Shown here piece after piece: positions 52,467 to 62,344 of a stretch of DNA of 64,000 nucleotides. Both the position numbers and the translations under genes were made by a program. Position 1 is the stretch's first letter, and every line of letters starts with the position of its first letter. The notes under the pieces are model-generated. The model saw only the letters and a list, made by a program, of their open reading frames with translations, was not told the DNA's origin and did no database searches. Source of the DNA: JBJXGE01 sp046154185 (GTDB lineage Bacteria; Planctomycetota; UBA8108; UBA1146; JAJFFE01); NCBI GenBank assembly GCA_046154185.1, contig JBJXGE010000063.1, forward strand, positions 22,473-86,472. Reading direction: 5' to 3'.

Positions 52467-53589
52467 CGCACTGCATCACTTCCTCATAGTAGCGCTCATA
52501 GACATCCACGACTTGGTTCGCCTCGAATTGTTCGACCGCGCGCGCGCGCGCCGCGCGACGAAATCGCTGATGCAGCTCCGCGTCGCACAACACTTCGGCC
52601 GCGCGCGCTGACTGCTCGGCGATATCGCCGACCTTCGCCAAATAACCGGACTCGCCGGAGATCACCACTTCCGGCAAGCCGCCGCTCGCGGTGCCAATCA
52701 CCGGCACACCCGACGCCATCGCCTCGAGTGCCGCGAGCCCGAACGACTCACTCTCACTCGGCAGCAGCATCAAATCACAAACCGCCAGCAACTCCTCAAC
52801 CGCCGGCACCGCACCGACAAAGTGGACTTGTTTCGCGAGTCCGAGCTTCTTCGCCAAAGATTCGGCGAGGGCGCGTTCGGGCCCGCTGCCGACCATCAAC
52901 AACTTGGCCGCTCGACGCTTCGTCAACGCCGCGAAAATGCGGATCACGTCCGCCACCCGCTTGACCGGTCGAAAGTTCGACACATGCACGACCAACGCCT
53001 CGTCCGGCGGACAATAGCGCGCGCGGAGCTGTGCGTTGCGGCGATCCGGGTGATAGCGCTTGGTGTCGACGAAGTTCGGAATGACTTTGAGATCCCGCGT
53101 GACGCCAAACTGCCGGCGCGTCTCTTCGGCGAGGTACTCGCTCACGGCGGTGACGCCGCTCGAATTCGCGATCCCGAAGCTCGTGATCTCGGCAAAGGAC
53201 GGATCGCTGCCGACGAGCGTGATGTCGGTGCCGTGCAGCGTGGTGATGGTGCGAATCCCGCAATCGGGGCACATCTGTTGCGTGAGGTACGCGCTGATCG
53301 CATGCGGGATAGCGTAGTGAACGTGGATCAAGCGCACATCACAACGGCGCACAACATCGAGGAGCCGCGAAGCCAACGCGAGTCCATACGGCGGATACTT
53401 GAAGAGCGGATACGACGTCACTTCGACTTCGTGAAAGAACACGTTTTCGTGCGTGTGGTCGACGCGAAACGGCAGCTCGTGCGAAACGAAGTGCACATCG
53501 TGGCCACGTTTGGCGATTTCCATGCCGAGTTCCGCGGCAACCACTCCGCTGCCGCCATACGTCGGGTGACACACGATCGCCATCTTCAT
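52459..53589 (-). CDS. bshA: N-acetyl-alpha-D-glucosaminyl L-malate synthase BshA
   Basis: First enzyme of bacillithiol synthesis: joins UDP-GlcNAc and L-malate. A 376-residue GT4 glycosyltransferase with N-terminal AIVCHPTYGGSGVVAAELGM, a hallmark of BshA, then LIHVHYAIPHAISAYLTQQM, ITTLHGTDITLVGSDPSF, VIPNFVDTKRYHPD, and the nucleotide-binding LLPSESESFGLAALEAMASG. It overlaps bshB1 by four bases (ATGA). With bshB1 and bshC in one operon the pathway is complete in this window, so the organism should make bacillithiol or a derivative. Confidence 0.97.
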   Translation of the reverse strand: MKMAIVCHPTYGGSGVVAAELGMEIAKRGHDVHFVSHELPFRVDHTHENVFFHEVEVTSYPLFKYPPYGLALASRLLDVVRRCDVRLIHVHYAIPHAISAYLTQQMCPDCGIRTITTLHGTDITLVGSDPSFAEITSFGIANSSGVTAVSEYLAEETRRQFGVTRDLKVIPNFVDTKRYHPDRRNAQLRARYCPPDEALVVHVSNFRPVKRVADVIRIFAALTKRRAAKLLMVGSGPERALAESLAKKLGLAKQVHFVGAVPAVEELLAVCDLMLLPSESESFGLAALEAMASGVPVIGTASGGLPEVVISGESGYLAKVGDIAEQSARAAEVLCDAELHQRFRRAARARAVEQFEANQVVDVYERYYEEVMQCVK

Positions 53590-54329
53590 CGCACGACCTC
53601 ACTCTTCACGTCGCCGCCGAGGAGCTCGGCGCCCGAGCGCACGAGCGGCGCGCGCTCCCAACGCAACGGCTCGCCAAATTCGGCGCCTGCGTGCGTGCCG
53701 AACTCGCGCGCGCGGCCTTCGATCGCCGCCAAGAAATGCGGGCTCGAAATTTTCGTCGGCGGCCCCGCAACGCCGGGCTGAAAGAACTGTGATGCGAAAG
53801 CGCGCACCGCGAGCATCTTCTGCTCCCACACCGCGCCGACATCCACGACGATGCTCGGCTCGAATATGTCGTGACACATGTAGTAGCCGAGCCGCGCGGG
53901 TCGAAACGGCGGCGCGCCGGGCGCGTACTTGCCGACGCCGCACAAATACCAACTTCGCAGGGCGAGCTGCCCCGCGCCGGCGTGATCCGGATGCCAGTCA
54001 TCTTTCCACGGCGCGAGCACGACTTGCGGTCGCAACTCGCGCACGACGCCGACGAGTTGTGCGCGCGCTGCATCGGTATCGCGCACGCGCCCATCTCCGC
54101 AATCGAGTTGCCCACGCCAACTGAGGTCGAGGAGCTGCGTCGCGGTGGCGGTCTCGCGCGCGCGCGTCGCGAGATCCCCACGACTCGAAAGTTCGCCGTG
54201 TGTGAGGTCGAGCACGCCGGTGCGAAAGCCCTGCTTGCGAAGGAGCAACAAGATGCCGCCCGCGCCGATCTCGGCATCATCGGGATGGGCGGCGATCACG
54301 AGCAAATCGACTTTGGCTGCGGCGGACAT
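53586..54329 (-). CDS. bshB1: Bacillithiol biosynthesis deacetylase BshB1
   Basis: Second step: removes the acetyl group from GlcNAc-malate, a zinc enzyme of the LmbE/PIG-L family. A 247-residue protein with VDLLVIAAHPDDAEIGAGGI (metal motif HPDDAE), LDLTHGELSSRG, and the second metal site in APWKDDWHPDHAGAGQLALR. The start at 54329 (MSAAAKVD) follows GAGAG; a GTG at 54344 overlapping the bshC stop is an alternative. It lies between bshC and bshA in the operon. Confidence 0.95.
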   Translation of the reverse strand: MSAAAKVDLLVIAAHPDDAEIGAGGILLLLRKQGFRTGVLDLTHGELSSRGDLATRARETATATQLLDLSWRGQLDCGDGRVRDTDAARAQLVGVVRELRPQVVLAPWKDDWHPDHAGAGQLALRSWYLCGVGKYAPGAPPFRPARLGYYMCHDIFEPSIVVDVGAVWEQKMLAVRAFASQFFQPGVAGPPTKISSPHFLAAIEGRAREFGTHAGAEFGEPLRWERAPLVRSGAELLGGDVKSEVVR

Positions 54330-54340
54330 GATTCTCTCGT

Positions 54341-55969
54341 TCACTCACTCAACTCTGGCATGACGACGACTCGCTCACGAGCGTCGTAGGGATCGTAGAC
54401 ATCGGCGAGCCGGAGCAACGCCGTCAACCCGTAGCGCGCCAAGTAATCGACGAGCGCCAAGGCGCGCTCACCTGGCGCACCGTTCGGGAACAACTCCGCG
54501 CGCAACGCCGCGAGTTCGGAGCGCTCGCGCGCGACGCCAGTTCCGACTTCGCGGCCGATGGCCTGCGCGAGGTCTTCAACATCTTTGCGCCATCGTCGCG
54601 CGAGTCGCTCGGCGCGGCGACGCAACGCTCGAGTGTGGTCGGGCGCAGTCGCAACGCGGTCGAGTTCCGCAAGGACGCGTGTGGCTTCCAGCTCGATCGT
54701 TGTGACGAGCGAGCGAGCGGCCGGTGACGGCGCGAGTTCTGCGTCACTTTGCTTGGATCGAAGCGCGCCGGGCGCAAGTCCGAGCGCGGACAGGCGCGCC
54801 GCCACACTGGGCGTCACGACCTGCACACGCAACCGTGGCATGAGAACCGGTCGCACAATTCGACGCGTCGCGTATGCCGGACCGAGTTCGCAATGATAGC
54901 CCATTTCTGTTGGACCGAGCACTGCACAAAGCGGCTCCAGCACATAATCCTGGCACAGCGGACGCAACAATGCGTCGGGTGAAAACCGTTCCGGCGCGGT
55001 CACGAGCAGTTGTTCAAGCGCGTCGCCTTCGAAACGCGTACCTGAATTCGCCTGCCAAACGATCGCGCCGTCCCGTCGCTTGAGTCGATGGCGATCGCCC
55101 ACTTCGTCGCAAAGAAAAAACGGCAATTGCTCCGCGTGCGGGATGGGCGCGGGTAGCCCGACGATACGCATCGCGCTCGTCGCTAGCCCGACATCGCGCT
55201 CGAGCGCGCCGGGCGCGCGCAGTTCCGCCCGAATCACCGGCGCTTGCAACCCGCGCAGCCAAAACGGATGAACCGGCAACAATCCTTCGCCTTGGAGCAA
55301 CTTGAGCAACAGCTCGCGAAAACCGAGCGCAGGCGGCATGAGGAGCGAACCCTCGATCCACGGCCACCACTCCCTCGCCAGCGCCGAGGCCGGTAGCAGT
55401 GCGCGCAATTGCTGCAAGATCGATGCGCCGTGATTGTCAGTTTCGAGTCGGTTGATCGAGCGTCGACCCGGTGCAAACGGCAGCGGGAGATCGACCAGTT
55501 CCGCGCCCGTCGAGATCGCGCCGGCCGCGAGTTCGCGGACATCGTGATCTTCGTCGGCGATCCAGAATAGCGGCGCCGCCGGCACGCCGAGTTCTCGCAA
55601 ACGACGCGCGAGCCGCGCGACACTCAAGGCTTTGAGCAGAATCAAGAGCGGCCCACCGCACAGCGCGGGCTGTTGACCGGCGATGACGATGTGAGTCGCC
55701 GGGTTTGCGAGAAGATCGCGCGACTCGAGCGCCGCGCCATCGAGCCGGATTCCGCGCCAATGCTCCATGAGCACGGCGACCACGGCGGCGCGACGCGCTG
55801 GATCCGGTGTTCGCGCGCGCGCGAGCGCGACAAGCTCGTCGTCGTTTCGTGGGATCGTCCCAAGAAGCGCCGATGCGCGCCCGTGTTCGGCGCGAAAGCG
55901 ATAGTAGATGTCGGCGTCCTCAAACGGCAGCGGGTCGCCGGTCGTTCGATCTCGGTCGCTCAGTGTCAT
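54341..55969 (-). CDS. bshC: Putative cysteine ligase BshC
   Basis: Third step: adds cysteine to GlcN-malate, giving bacillithiol. 542 residues is normal for the family. Visible BshC features: IVIAGQQPALCGGPLLILLK, LFWIADEDHDVRELAAGAIS, EMGYHCELGPAYATRRIVRP, and a long C-terminal coiled-coil rich in Arg, Ala and Glu. The start is set at MTLSDRDRTTG (55969) just after GGAGGC; the longer frame to 56161 runs into the methyltransferase gene. ATGA overlap with that gene shows tight coupling. Confidence 0.95.
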   Translation of the reverse strand: MTLSDRDRTTGDPLPFEDADIYYRFRAEHGRASALLGTIPRNDDELVALARARTPDPARRAAVVAVLMEHWRGIRLDGAALESRDLLANPATHIVIAGQQPALCGGPLLILLKALSVARLARRLRELGVPAAPLFWIADEDHDVRELAAGAISTGAELVDLPLPFAPGRRSINRLETDNHGASILQQLRALLPASALAREWWPWIEGSLLMPPALGFRELLLKLLQGEGLLPVHPFWLRGLQAPVIRAELRAPGALERDVGLATSAMRIVGLPAPIPHAEQLPFFLCDEVGDRHRLKRRDGAIVWQANSGTRFEGDALEQLLVTAPERFSPDALLRPLCQDYVLEPLCAVLGPTEMGYHCELGPAYATRRIVRPVLMPRLRVQVVTPSVAARLSALGLAPGALRSKQSDAELAPSPAARSLVTTIELEATRVLAELDRVATAPDHTRALRRRAERLARRWRKDVEDLAQAIGREVGTGVARERSELAALRAELFPNGAPGERALALVDYLARYGLTALLRLADVYDPYDARERVVVMPELSE

Positions 55970-56724
55970 GCCTCCGCCCTTCGCGCGATCGCGATGAGTC
56001 GCGGCGAGATCCCGGGACGCTGCTCGCTGCCATCGAAGTCGCCGTAGCAACGATCCAGTCGGAGCCCCGCCGCGCGAAACTCGCCGGCGAGCTCTTCGCG
56101 ATCGTAGAGTCGCACGCTTTCGCCAAAGCGCTTGACGCCGCCATCGGACAGGGTCATGCACGCGAGCTTTTCGACGCGCTTGCCATCAGCCGTGATCCTC
56201 CGCGATTCTTCGATGACCCGGCCGTCGAGTTCGCGCCGACTCGCTGGCACGAGGCCGCGCACGAGCGAAGCTTTGTCCGCGATGTCGAGCAGTAGCGCGC
56301 CACCCGGGCGCAACACGCGGGCGATCTCGACGAGCACGCGTCGGTTGTCGTCGTCGGTGCGAAAATACCCGAAACTCGTGAAGAATAGGAAAACCGCATC
56401 GAAGGCGCTGGCGAATGGCAACCGCCGCATGTCGGCTTCGACGAGCTCCGCGCCGCCGCCGAGCGCTCGCCGCGCCGCCGCCAGTAATGGTCGAGAGCGA
56501 TCGAGCCCGACGACGCGCAGCGCACGCGCGCGCAACTCCCGAAAGTGACGTCCCGCACCGCAACACAGATCCAGCACATGGGCCCCCGGCGCGAGCCCGA
56601 GCGCATCGACGGCAAATCGCACCTCGCCCGCCGCCGCGGCAGCATCGCGATGCGCATAGATCTCGAGGTACTCACAGCCGAACGCCGCCAAGAACCAATC
56701 GTCCGCGATGTTGAACTCCGACAT
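55966..56724 (-). CDS. SAM-dependent methyltransferase heading the bacillithiol operon (NmbA candidate)
   Basis: A 252-residue class I methyltransferase starting MSEFNIADDWFLAAFG. Motif I is HVLDLCCGAGRHFRELRARA; FTSFGYFRTDDDNRRVLVEI and LRPGGALLLDIADKA follow. It overlaps bshC by four bases, so it belongs to the bacillithiol operon. In Chlorobaculum tepidum the methyltransferase NmbA makes N-methyl-bacillithiol; a methyltransferase co-transcribed with bshC-bshB1-bshA is a natural candidate for the same reaction. This is inference from context; no NmbA-specific residues were checked. Confidence 0.85.
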   Translation of the reverse strand: MSEFNIADDWFLAAFGCEYLEIYAHRDAAAAAGEVRFAVDALGLAPGAHVLDLCCGAGRHFRELRARALRVVGLDRSRPLLAAARRALGGGAELVEADMRRLPFASAFDAVFLFFTSFGYFRTDDDNRRVLVEIARVLRPGGALLLDIADKASLVRGLVPASRRELDGRVIEESRRITADGKRVEKLACMTLSDGGVKRFGESVRLYDREELAGEFRAAGLRLDRCYGDFDGSEQRPGISPRLIAIARRAEA

Positions 56725-56867
56725 ATCCAGAACATCGCGAATCGCCGGCGCGCGCGCAAGCCCGCTTGCGAGGCCACGCACCGAAGGCTTGCCGCTCCGG
56801 TCGCCTGCGCCTAAAAGAACTGTCGTCGTGTGCGGGGAGACGTCGTCCTCGCGCTGGAAAGTTGCCA

Positions 56868-59123
56868 GTGTCGGACCTGCTCCCCTTTGCCAAGATCGCG
56901 CTCGCCATTCCCGTGCGCGAACTCTTCGACTACGACGTACCCGAGCACTTGCGCGCGCGGGTGTTGCCGGGGGCGCGCGTGCGCGTGCCGTTCGGCGCGA
57001 GCCATCGCATCGGTTACTGCATCGAGCGCGCCGCGGCGAGTGTGCACGCGAAGACAAAATCCGTCGCGGAAGTTTTGGACGACGAGCCGCTCCTCGATCC
57101 GCATCTGCTCGCGCTGACGCGTTGGACTGCGCAATACTACCTGTGCGCGCAAGGCGAAGTCATCGAGTGCGCAGTGCCGCGCCAAGTTCGCGCGCGGAGG
57201 GCGCCGCTGGTGCGTTGGGTGCGGCTCCGAGCGCGCGAAGATGCTTCGCTCGCCGTGCCGCGGTCGGCGACAAAGCGCGAGGCGCGGCGTCAGTCCGCGC
57301 TCGCCGTGCTCGAGCAAAACGGTGGCGAGCTGACGCTCGACGCACTCGGCGAGCAGTCGCAACTTTCCGCGCAGGCTATCAAGACATTGGCGCGCGATGG
57401 GCTCGTCGAGATTTTTCGCGCGCCGGTGGCGGCGACGCTTGCGTGCGCGGCGCCGAACGCGAGCACGCTGTCTGCGGCGCGCGCACCCGACAGTCGGGTC
57501 GCGGCGCCCGAGTTGAGCGCGCCGCAGCGCGACGCGGTCACGCAGGTGCTCGCCGCGATCACGGCACAGCAGTTCAAGACCTTCCTGCTCCACGGAGTCA
57601 CCGGCAGCGGCAAGACCGAAGTCTATTTACAGTGCATCGAGCGCGCGCTCGCGCTCGGCCGCGGCGCCGTCGTGTTATTGCCGGAAATCGCGCTCACGCC
57701 GCAAACCGTGCGGCGCTTCGAGGAACGCCTCGGCGCCGTGGCCGTCTTGCACTCGCTCCTCTCCGACCGCGATCGCGGCGGCGCCTACGAGCGACTTCGC
57801 ACCGGCGCGATCCGCGTCGCGATCGGCGCGCGGAGCGCCGTGTTCGCGCCGATCGCGCGCCTCGGCCTCATCGTCGTCGATGAATGTCACGAGTCGAGCT
57901 ACAAGCAGGAGAGCGCGCCGCGCTACCACGCGGGCGATGTCGCGGTGCTGCGAGCGTCGCAACTCGGAATCCCGTGCCTCCTCGGCAGCGCGACGCCGAC
58001 CCTCGAGCAACTCCACAATGCGCGCACCGAGCGTTTCAAACTTCTGTCGCTGCCAGAGCGCGTCACGCGCCACGCGTTGCCGGACATCGAAATCGTCGAT
58101 CGTCGCGCGGAATCTCCGAGCGAGGGCGGCGGTGAACTGCTTTTCTCGCCGCGCCTCCTCGCGCGACTCGAAGAAACGCTCGGTCGCGACGAACAAGCGA
58201 TCTTGTTTCTCAATCGCCGCGGCTATGCGCGCAATATTCACTGTCCACGCTGCGGCTACTCGATGCGTTGCGGTGCGTGCGACATCGCGCTCACGTACCA
58301 CCGTGGCAGCGATCGTTCGCTCTGCCACTACTGTGGCGCCGAGGGCAAAGTGCCAGCGCGGTGCCCAGACTGTGATTCGGCGCAACTGCGCCGCTCACTC
58401 GCGGGCACGGAGCGTATCGAGACGATTCTCGAAAAGCTCTTCCCCGGTGTCAGTTGCGGCCGACTCGATCGCGACACCGTCACGAGCGAAGCGCGACTCG
58501 TCGAGATTCTCGACGACTTCACGAAAGGTCGCACGCGACTCTTGATCGGCACGCAAATGCTCGCGAAGGGTCACGACATTCCCGGCGTGACGCTCGTGGG
58601 CGTGGTTGACGCCGACGTCGCCCTCAACATGCCGGACTTTCGCGCGGCCGAGCGCACGATGCAGCTGCTCTGCCAAGTCGCCGGTCGTGCCGGTCGCGGC
58701 GCGCGCCCCGGCAAGGTTGTGATTCAAACGCGCCAACCGCTTCACTACGCGATCGAAGCCGCGCGCCGTCAGGATCCGAGTTATTTGTACAAGCACGAAT
58801 CCGCGATTCGGAAGCAGCTCGGTTACCCGCCGTTTGGATATTTGGTTCGCATCGTCTGCGAAGATCGCGATGAAGAGCGTTGCGTCGCGAGCGCGGCGGC
58901 GCTCGCCGCGCAACTGTCCGCGGCGCTCGTCGCCGGCGTGCGCCTCCTCGGCCCCGCGCCCGCGCCGCTGCCGCGCTTACGCGACCGCTTCCGCTACCAT
59001 CTGTTGCTCAAGGGTCAGAAGCGCGACGAGCTCAACACCATCGCGCAACTCGCCGCGTTCGAACGCCCGCGCTGGAAAACCACCCGTGTCGCGGTCGATG
59101 TGGATCCGCAGCAAATGCTGTGA
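56868..59123 (+). CDS. priA: Primosomal replication-restart helicase PriA
   Basis: Restarts stalled replication forks by recognising branched DNA and loading the primosome. A 751-residue protein from GTG 56868, GGAAAG upstream; earlier in-frame ATGs extend into the divergent methyltransferase gene. N-terminal 3'-DNA-binding domain (VRELFDYDVPEHLRARVLPG), Walker A GVTGSGKTEVYL near residue 243, DECH box in LIVVDECHESSYKQ, zinc-binding cysteines in IHCPRCGYSMRCGACDIAL and CHYCGAEGKVPARCPDCDS, and helicase motifs QMLAKGHDIPGVTLVGV, QVAGRAGRG. All conserved elements are present. Confidence 0.97.
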   Translation: MSDLLPFAKIALAIPVRELFDYDVPEHLRARVLPGARVRVPFGASHRIGYCIERAAASVHAKTKSVAEVLDDEPLLDPHLLALTRWTAQYYLCAQGEVIECAVPRQVRARRAPLVRWVRLRAREDASLAVPRSATKREARRQSALAVLEQNGGELTLDALGEQSQLSAQAIKTLARDGLVEIFRAPVAATLACAAPNASTLSAARAPDSRVAAPELSAPQRDAVTQVLAAITAQQFKTFLLHGVTGSGKTEVYLQCIERALALGRGAVVLLPEIALTPQTVRRFEERLGAVAVLHSLLSDRDRGGAYERLRTGAIRVAIGARSAVFAPIARLGLIVVDECHESSYKQESAPRYHAGDVAVLRASQLGIPCLLGSATPTLEQLHNARTERFKLLSLPERVTRHALPDIEIVDRRAESPSEGGGELLFSPRLLARLEETLGRDEQAILFLNRRGYARNIHCPRCGYSMRCGACDIALTYHRGSDRSLCHYCGAEGKVPARCPDCDSAQLRRSLAGTERIETILEKLFPGVSCGRLDRDTVTSEARLVEILDDFTKGRTRLLIGTQMLAKGHDIPGVTLVGVVDADVALNMPDFRAAERTMQLLCQVAGRAGRGARPGKVVIQTRQPLHYAIEAARRQDPSYLYKHESAIRKQLGYPPFGYLVRIVCEDRDEERCVASAAALAAQLSAALVAGVRLLGPAPAPLPRLRDRFRYHLLLKGQKRDELNTIAQLAAFERPRWKTTRVAVDVDPQQML

Positions 59124-59140
59124 AGCGCGTCTCGGCCCGC

Positions 59141-60010
59141 TCACAGCGCTCCCCAAAACAACCCACGCGCGGCGCGCAGTCCGCATTTTTGAAAACGGTC
59201 GTAGGCTTTGGCGGCGGATTCCTGCGTGTTGGCCGACGATTCGCCGGCGGCCCACGAACGGATGGCGACATCAAGCGTATAAGCCTCTGGCGCCATGAGT
59301 CCCGTTGTCAACAAGAGTGCGTGGGCGCCCGCAGCTTCGAGATGCTCGGCGAAATAGGTTTTGCTGGTACACGCTAGCACGAGGGCGCTGAGCGGCGCGT
59401 CCTTCGACGATTGCCGACGCGGCGATACAACCGAGAACTCCATTAAGCCATCGTGCCCGACGTAGGCGACCGCGTGCGCGGCGCCGCCGACCGCGAGGTC
59501 GAACTCGGTTGCGTCGTGCTTCACGCGCAGCACCGACTTGCCGCCGCCGGCCGCCATCTCGAGAAAGCGTTCGATCGCGATTTTGATGGCCGCGCCATCC
59601 CACGCTTCCGCAACGACAAACACCGGAACCGTCTTGTCGCCCCGTTTCACATCTCGCCGCAATACGACTCGATCGAGCACGCGCGGCTCTTCGGCCGGAC
59701 TTGCCGACACAAGTGCCCAATCGTTCTTCAAAAAGAAAGTGCGCAAACCGTAGAGCGCGCCCCAGTACAAATTGGACCGCGGATCCTGGCCGTTGCCGAG
59801 CGCGGCGGGTACGCGCACGATTCCTTGATTCGCATTGTCGCAAAGCGCGACGACGACGTGCACGACGATCGGCCGCCCGGCGGCCACGTCCTTCGTGATG
59901 CGAGCTTGCACGTCGGCGCCAGTCGCAGCGGATGTCGGCGCATCGACGGCGAAGGTAATGGCGGCGGAGCAGACAAGCGCCGAGATGATTGAGATTCGAT
60001 GATGTTCCAC
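59141..60010 (-). CDS. Exported protein of unknown function
   Basis: A 289-residue protein read from GTG 60010, right after AGGAGGC. A signal peptide is present (ISIISALVCSAAITFAVDAP). The mature part is alpha/beta (RPIVVHVVVALCDNANQGIV, SNLYWGALYGLRTFFLKNDW, VPVFVVAEAWDGAAIKIAIE, AHAVAYVGHDGLMEFSVVSP) and ends in a helical bundle. The central ALCDNANQG and NLYWGALYG segments look conserved, but I do not recognise the family. It is convergent with priA, 17 bases away. Confidence 0.7.
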   Translation of the reverse strand: MEHHRISIISALVCSAAITFAVDAPTSAATGADVQARITKDVAAGRPIVVHVVVALCDNANQGIVRVPAALGNGQDPRSNLYWGALYGLRTFFLKNDWALVSASPAEEPRVLDRVVLRRDVKRGDKTVPVFVVAEAWDGAAIKIAIERFLEMAAGGGKSVLRVKHDATEFDLAVGGAAHAVAYVGHDGLMEFSVVSPRRQSSKDAPLSALVLACTSKTYFAEHLEAAGAHALLLTTGLMAPEAYTLDVAIRSWAAGESSANTQESAAKAYDRFQKCGLRAARGLFWGAL

Positions 60011-60604
60011 GCCGCCTCCTGCACCTTTGTGAACTTGACCGCACAAGAGTGTCCCAGTCGCGCACGCCGCGCTTAGCCCAACCAAAGCCATAGCGATGCA
60101 TCGACGACTGGCACTTCTGATCTTTGGATCCTCCTCGGCCGGCTCAATGTCGTCAACGCGCAACCGATCCAGCTCCAACCGGCGCGAGTCTCTCGGGAGC
60201 CGCCGAGCATTGGCACTTGTCGAACATCCCCGAGCCCTGTGAACGGACTGCGACGGCACGGTCTCGATGACGTGGAGCAATCCTCGGTTGTATGACTCGA
60301 TCGAAGTGCGCCGCGACGGTGTGAGTATTTCGCTACTTTCAGTTGCTGCGACGAGCGTGATGGACCTTGCCGCGACCGCTGGGCGATCGGTCATTAGAAT
60401 AGCCGCACGCCTGACTCAAGCTCCGACGCTGCGCCCGGTTCGAGACGCCAAAACGGCGCTGCTTCGCTCCGGCAAACGACTAACTTTGCATCGAGCGCCT
60501 TCCAGCGCGAATTGGCCGGCGCTACGCTATCCGGGCAGGCGGGCATAATTCCGCCTCAAAATGGGCGCTCTAATCTGGTTCGAAAATGAGACGCGGGGGA
60601 ATGC
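60011..60604. other. Divergent intergenic region
   Basis: Nearly 600 bases between two divergently placed genes. No frame with a ribosome site was accepted. TGGCCGGCGCTACGCT at 60513-60528 is a weak partial match to the sigma-54 pattern seen at 37008, but it lacks the -24 AC and has only the GG/GC spacing; it is not claimed as a promoter. Confidence 0.5.
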
Positions 60605-62336
60605 ATGACTCGCATCCTAATTTTCATCGCGCTATTCGTGTTTCTAATTACTCGCGCAACGGCGCAAACGCCGATGACTGATCAAGCCGTGGCTCGCGGC
60701 GTGTACTTCCCAATCTACGGCTCCGGCCACAGCGGGGTTCCGATCGCGCTGGTCGATCTCGATAACGATGGTGACTTGGACTTGATGGTCGGCGGTGGAG
60801 TGTTGGGCGCGCTCGGTCTCTACGCCAACAACGGCTTCGGGTACTTTTCCAATGTGACGGCGGGCGCCGGGTTGCCTGCGGATCCCGACTTCAGCAGCGC
60901 CTCGGGCGCCGACTACGATGCCGACGGCGATGTAGATATCTATCTCTCTGCGTTCGGTCCACCGAACGAGCTGTTGATCAACGACGGTGATTTGACGTTT
61001 ACACTCGCGCCCGAGTCGTCGGGCGTGCGCGACACTGGACTCGGCATGGGCTCTGCCTGGGGTGACTACAACGCCGACGGCTGGCCCGATCTCTATTTGT
61101 GTAATCACGTCACACCAGGGTATGGAAACAATCGCCTGTTTCGCAATCTCGGCAACGGTAGTTTTGTCGACGTCGCCGCCGGCCTCGGCGTCGATTCGTC
61201 GAGCACTCACTTTCATGCGCGATTTCTTGACTACGACCGCGACGGGGATGCGGATCTCTACGTCGGTACGGATCGCGGCGTCACGCTCGGCGTGACGAAT
61301 ACGCTCTGGCGGAATGACGGCGGAACGTATGTCGATGTGTCGCTCGCCACCGCGACGGGTATCAGCGAGGACTCGATGGGGCTCGGTATCGGCGACTTCG
61401 ATAGCAATGGTTTCCCTGACATTTTCGTTTCCAACCGCTTCCCCATGGGTGGCAACGTATTGCTCATGAACATGGGCAGTAATTTTGTCGACTCGTCGCT
61501 TCTCTACGGCATCACGCCAGTCATCGTCGGTTGGGGGACGGCGGTCTTCGACTTCAATAACAATGGTCGCGAAGATGTGTTCGTCGCCGACAGTGGCGAT
61601 ACCAGTCACTTCTTTCTCGGCGCGACGACACCGCCGATGACAGAAATGGCCGCGCTCGTAGGTCTCGATGACATCGTCTCGGCGTATTGCGCCGTTCCTG
61701 GCGACGTCGACGGCGACGGCGACGTCGACCTCATAGTCCAAGAAGCAAACCAACTGCTGTCCTTGTTCATCAACAATAGTCCGCCGCTCGCAGCCAATCG
61801 GTTGAAGATTCGGCTGAGTGGGCCTTGGCCGAACACGTTTGGTATCGGCGCCAGCGTTGAAGTCACCGCCGGGGGCGTCACGCAACTGCGACAAATGCTG
61901 GGGTCGGGGAGTTATCGCGATGCCACCCCTTATGAGCTGTACTTCGGTCTTGGGTCAAACGCGCTCGCGGACAGCGTGCGCGTGTACTGGCCGACTTCAC
62001 CGATGACGGAACTGACGTCAGTCCCAGTCAATCAGTCGCTCTTGATCGACGCACCTCCGCAGACACTGTTACGCAATTTCGTGCGCGGCGATTCGAATGA
62101 CGATGGCAACGTGGACATCGCCGATGCCATTAACTTGCTGGCGCTACTCTTTACGTCCGGTATCGGTCTGTGCTCCGCGGCCGAAGATGCGAACTCAGAC
62201 TATGGTCAATATTGCCGACCCGATCACATTGCTGACCCTCTTGTTCTCCGCCGGACCGCCACTCCTACCACCGGCATACTGCGCGGACCCACCTGTGAGC
62301 GCACTCGCGTGCGGCGAGTTCAACTCTTGTAACTAA
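60605..62336 (+). CDS. Secreted FG-GAP/ASPIC-UnbV protein with frameshifted dockerin-like tail
   Basis: An exported protein of about 577 residues. Signal ILIFIALFVFLITRATAQ. Seven calcium-binding FG-GAP/VCBS motifs follow (VDLDNDGDLDLMVGG, DYDADGDVDIYLSA, DYNADGWPDLYLCN, DVDGDGDVDLIVQE), expected to fold as a beta propeller, then an ASPIC/UnbV domain (FGIGASVEVTAGGVTQLRQM, YELYFGLGS). The first dockerin repeat is intact (RGDSNDDGNVDIADAINLLA); in the second, the frame shifts after DANSD at about 62200, and the consensus continues in another frame (VNIADPITLLTLLFSAG) to a stop at 62336. The unshifted frame ends at 62332 with an unrelated tail. Confidence 0.85.
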
Positions 62337-62344
62337 CTGTGTCG

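Noticed and set aside
60513..60528. Possible sigma-54 promoter before the FG-GAP/ASPIC gene
   Set aside because: Only the GG and GC dinucleotides with spacing match; too weak alone.
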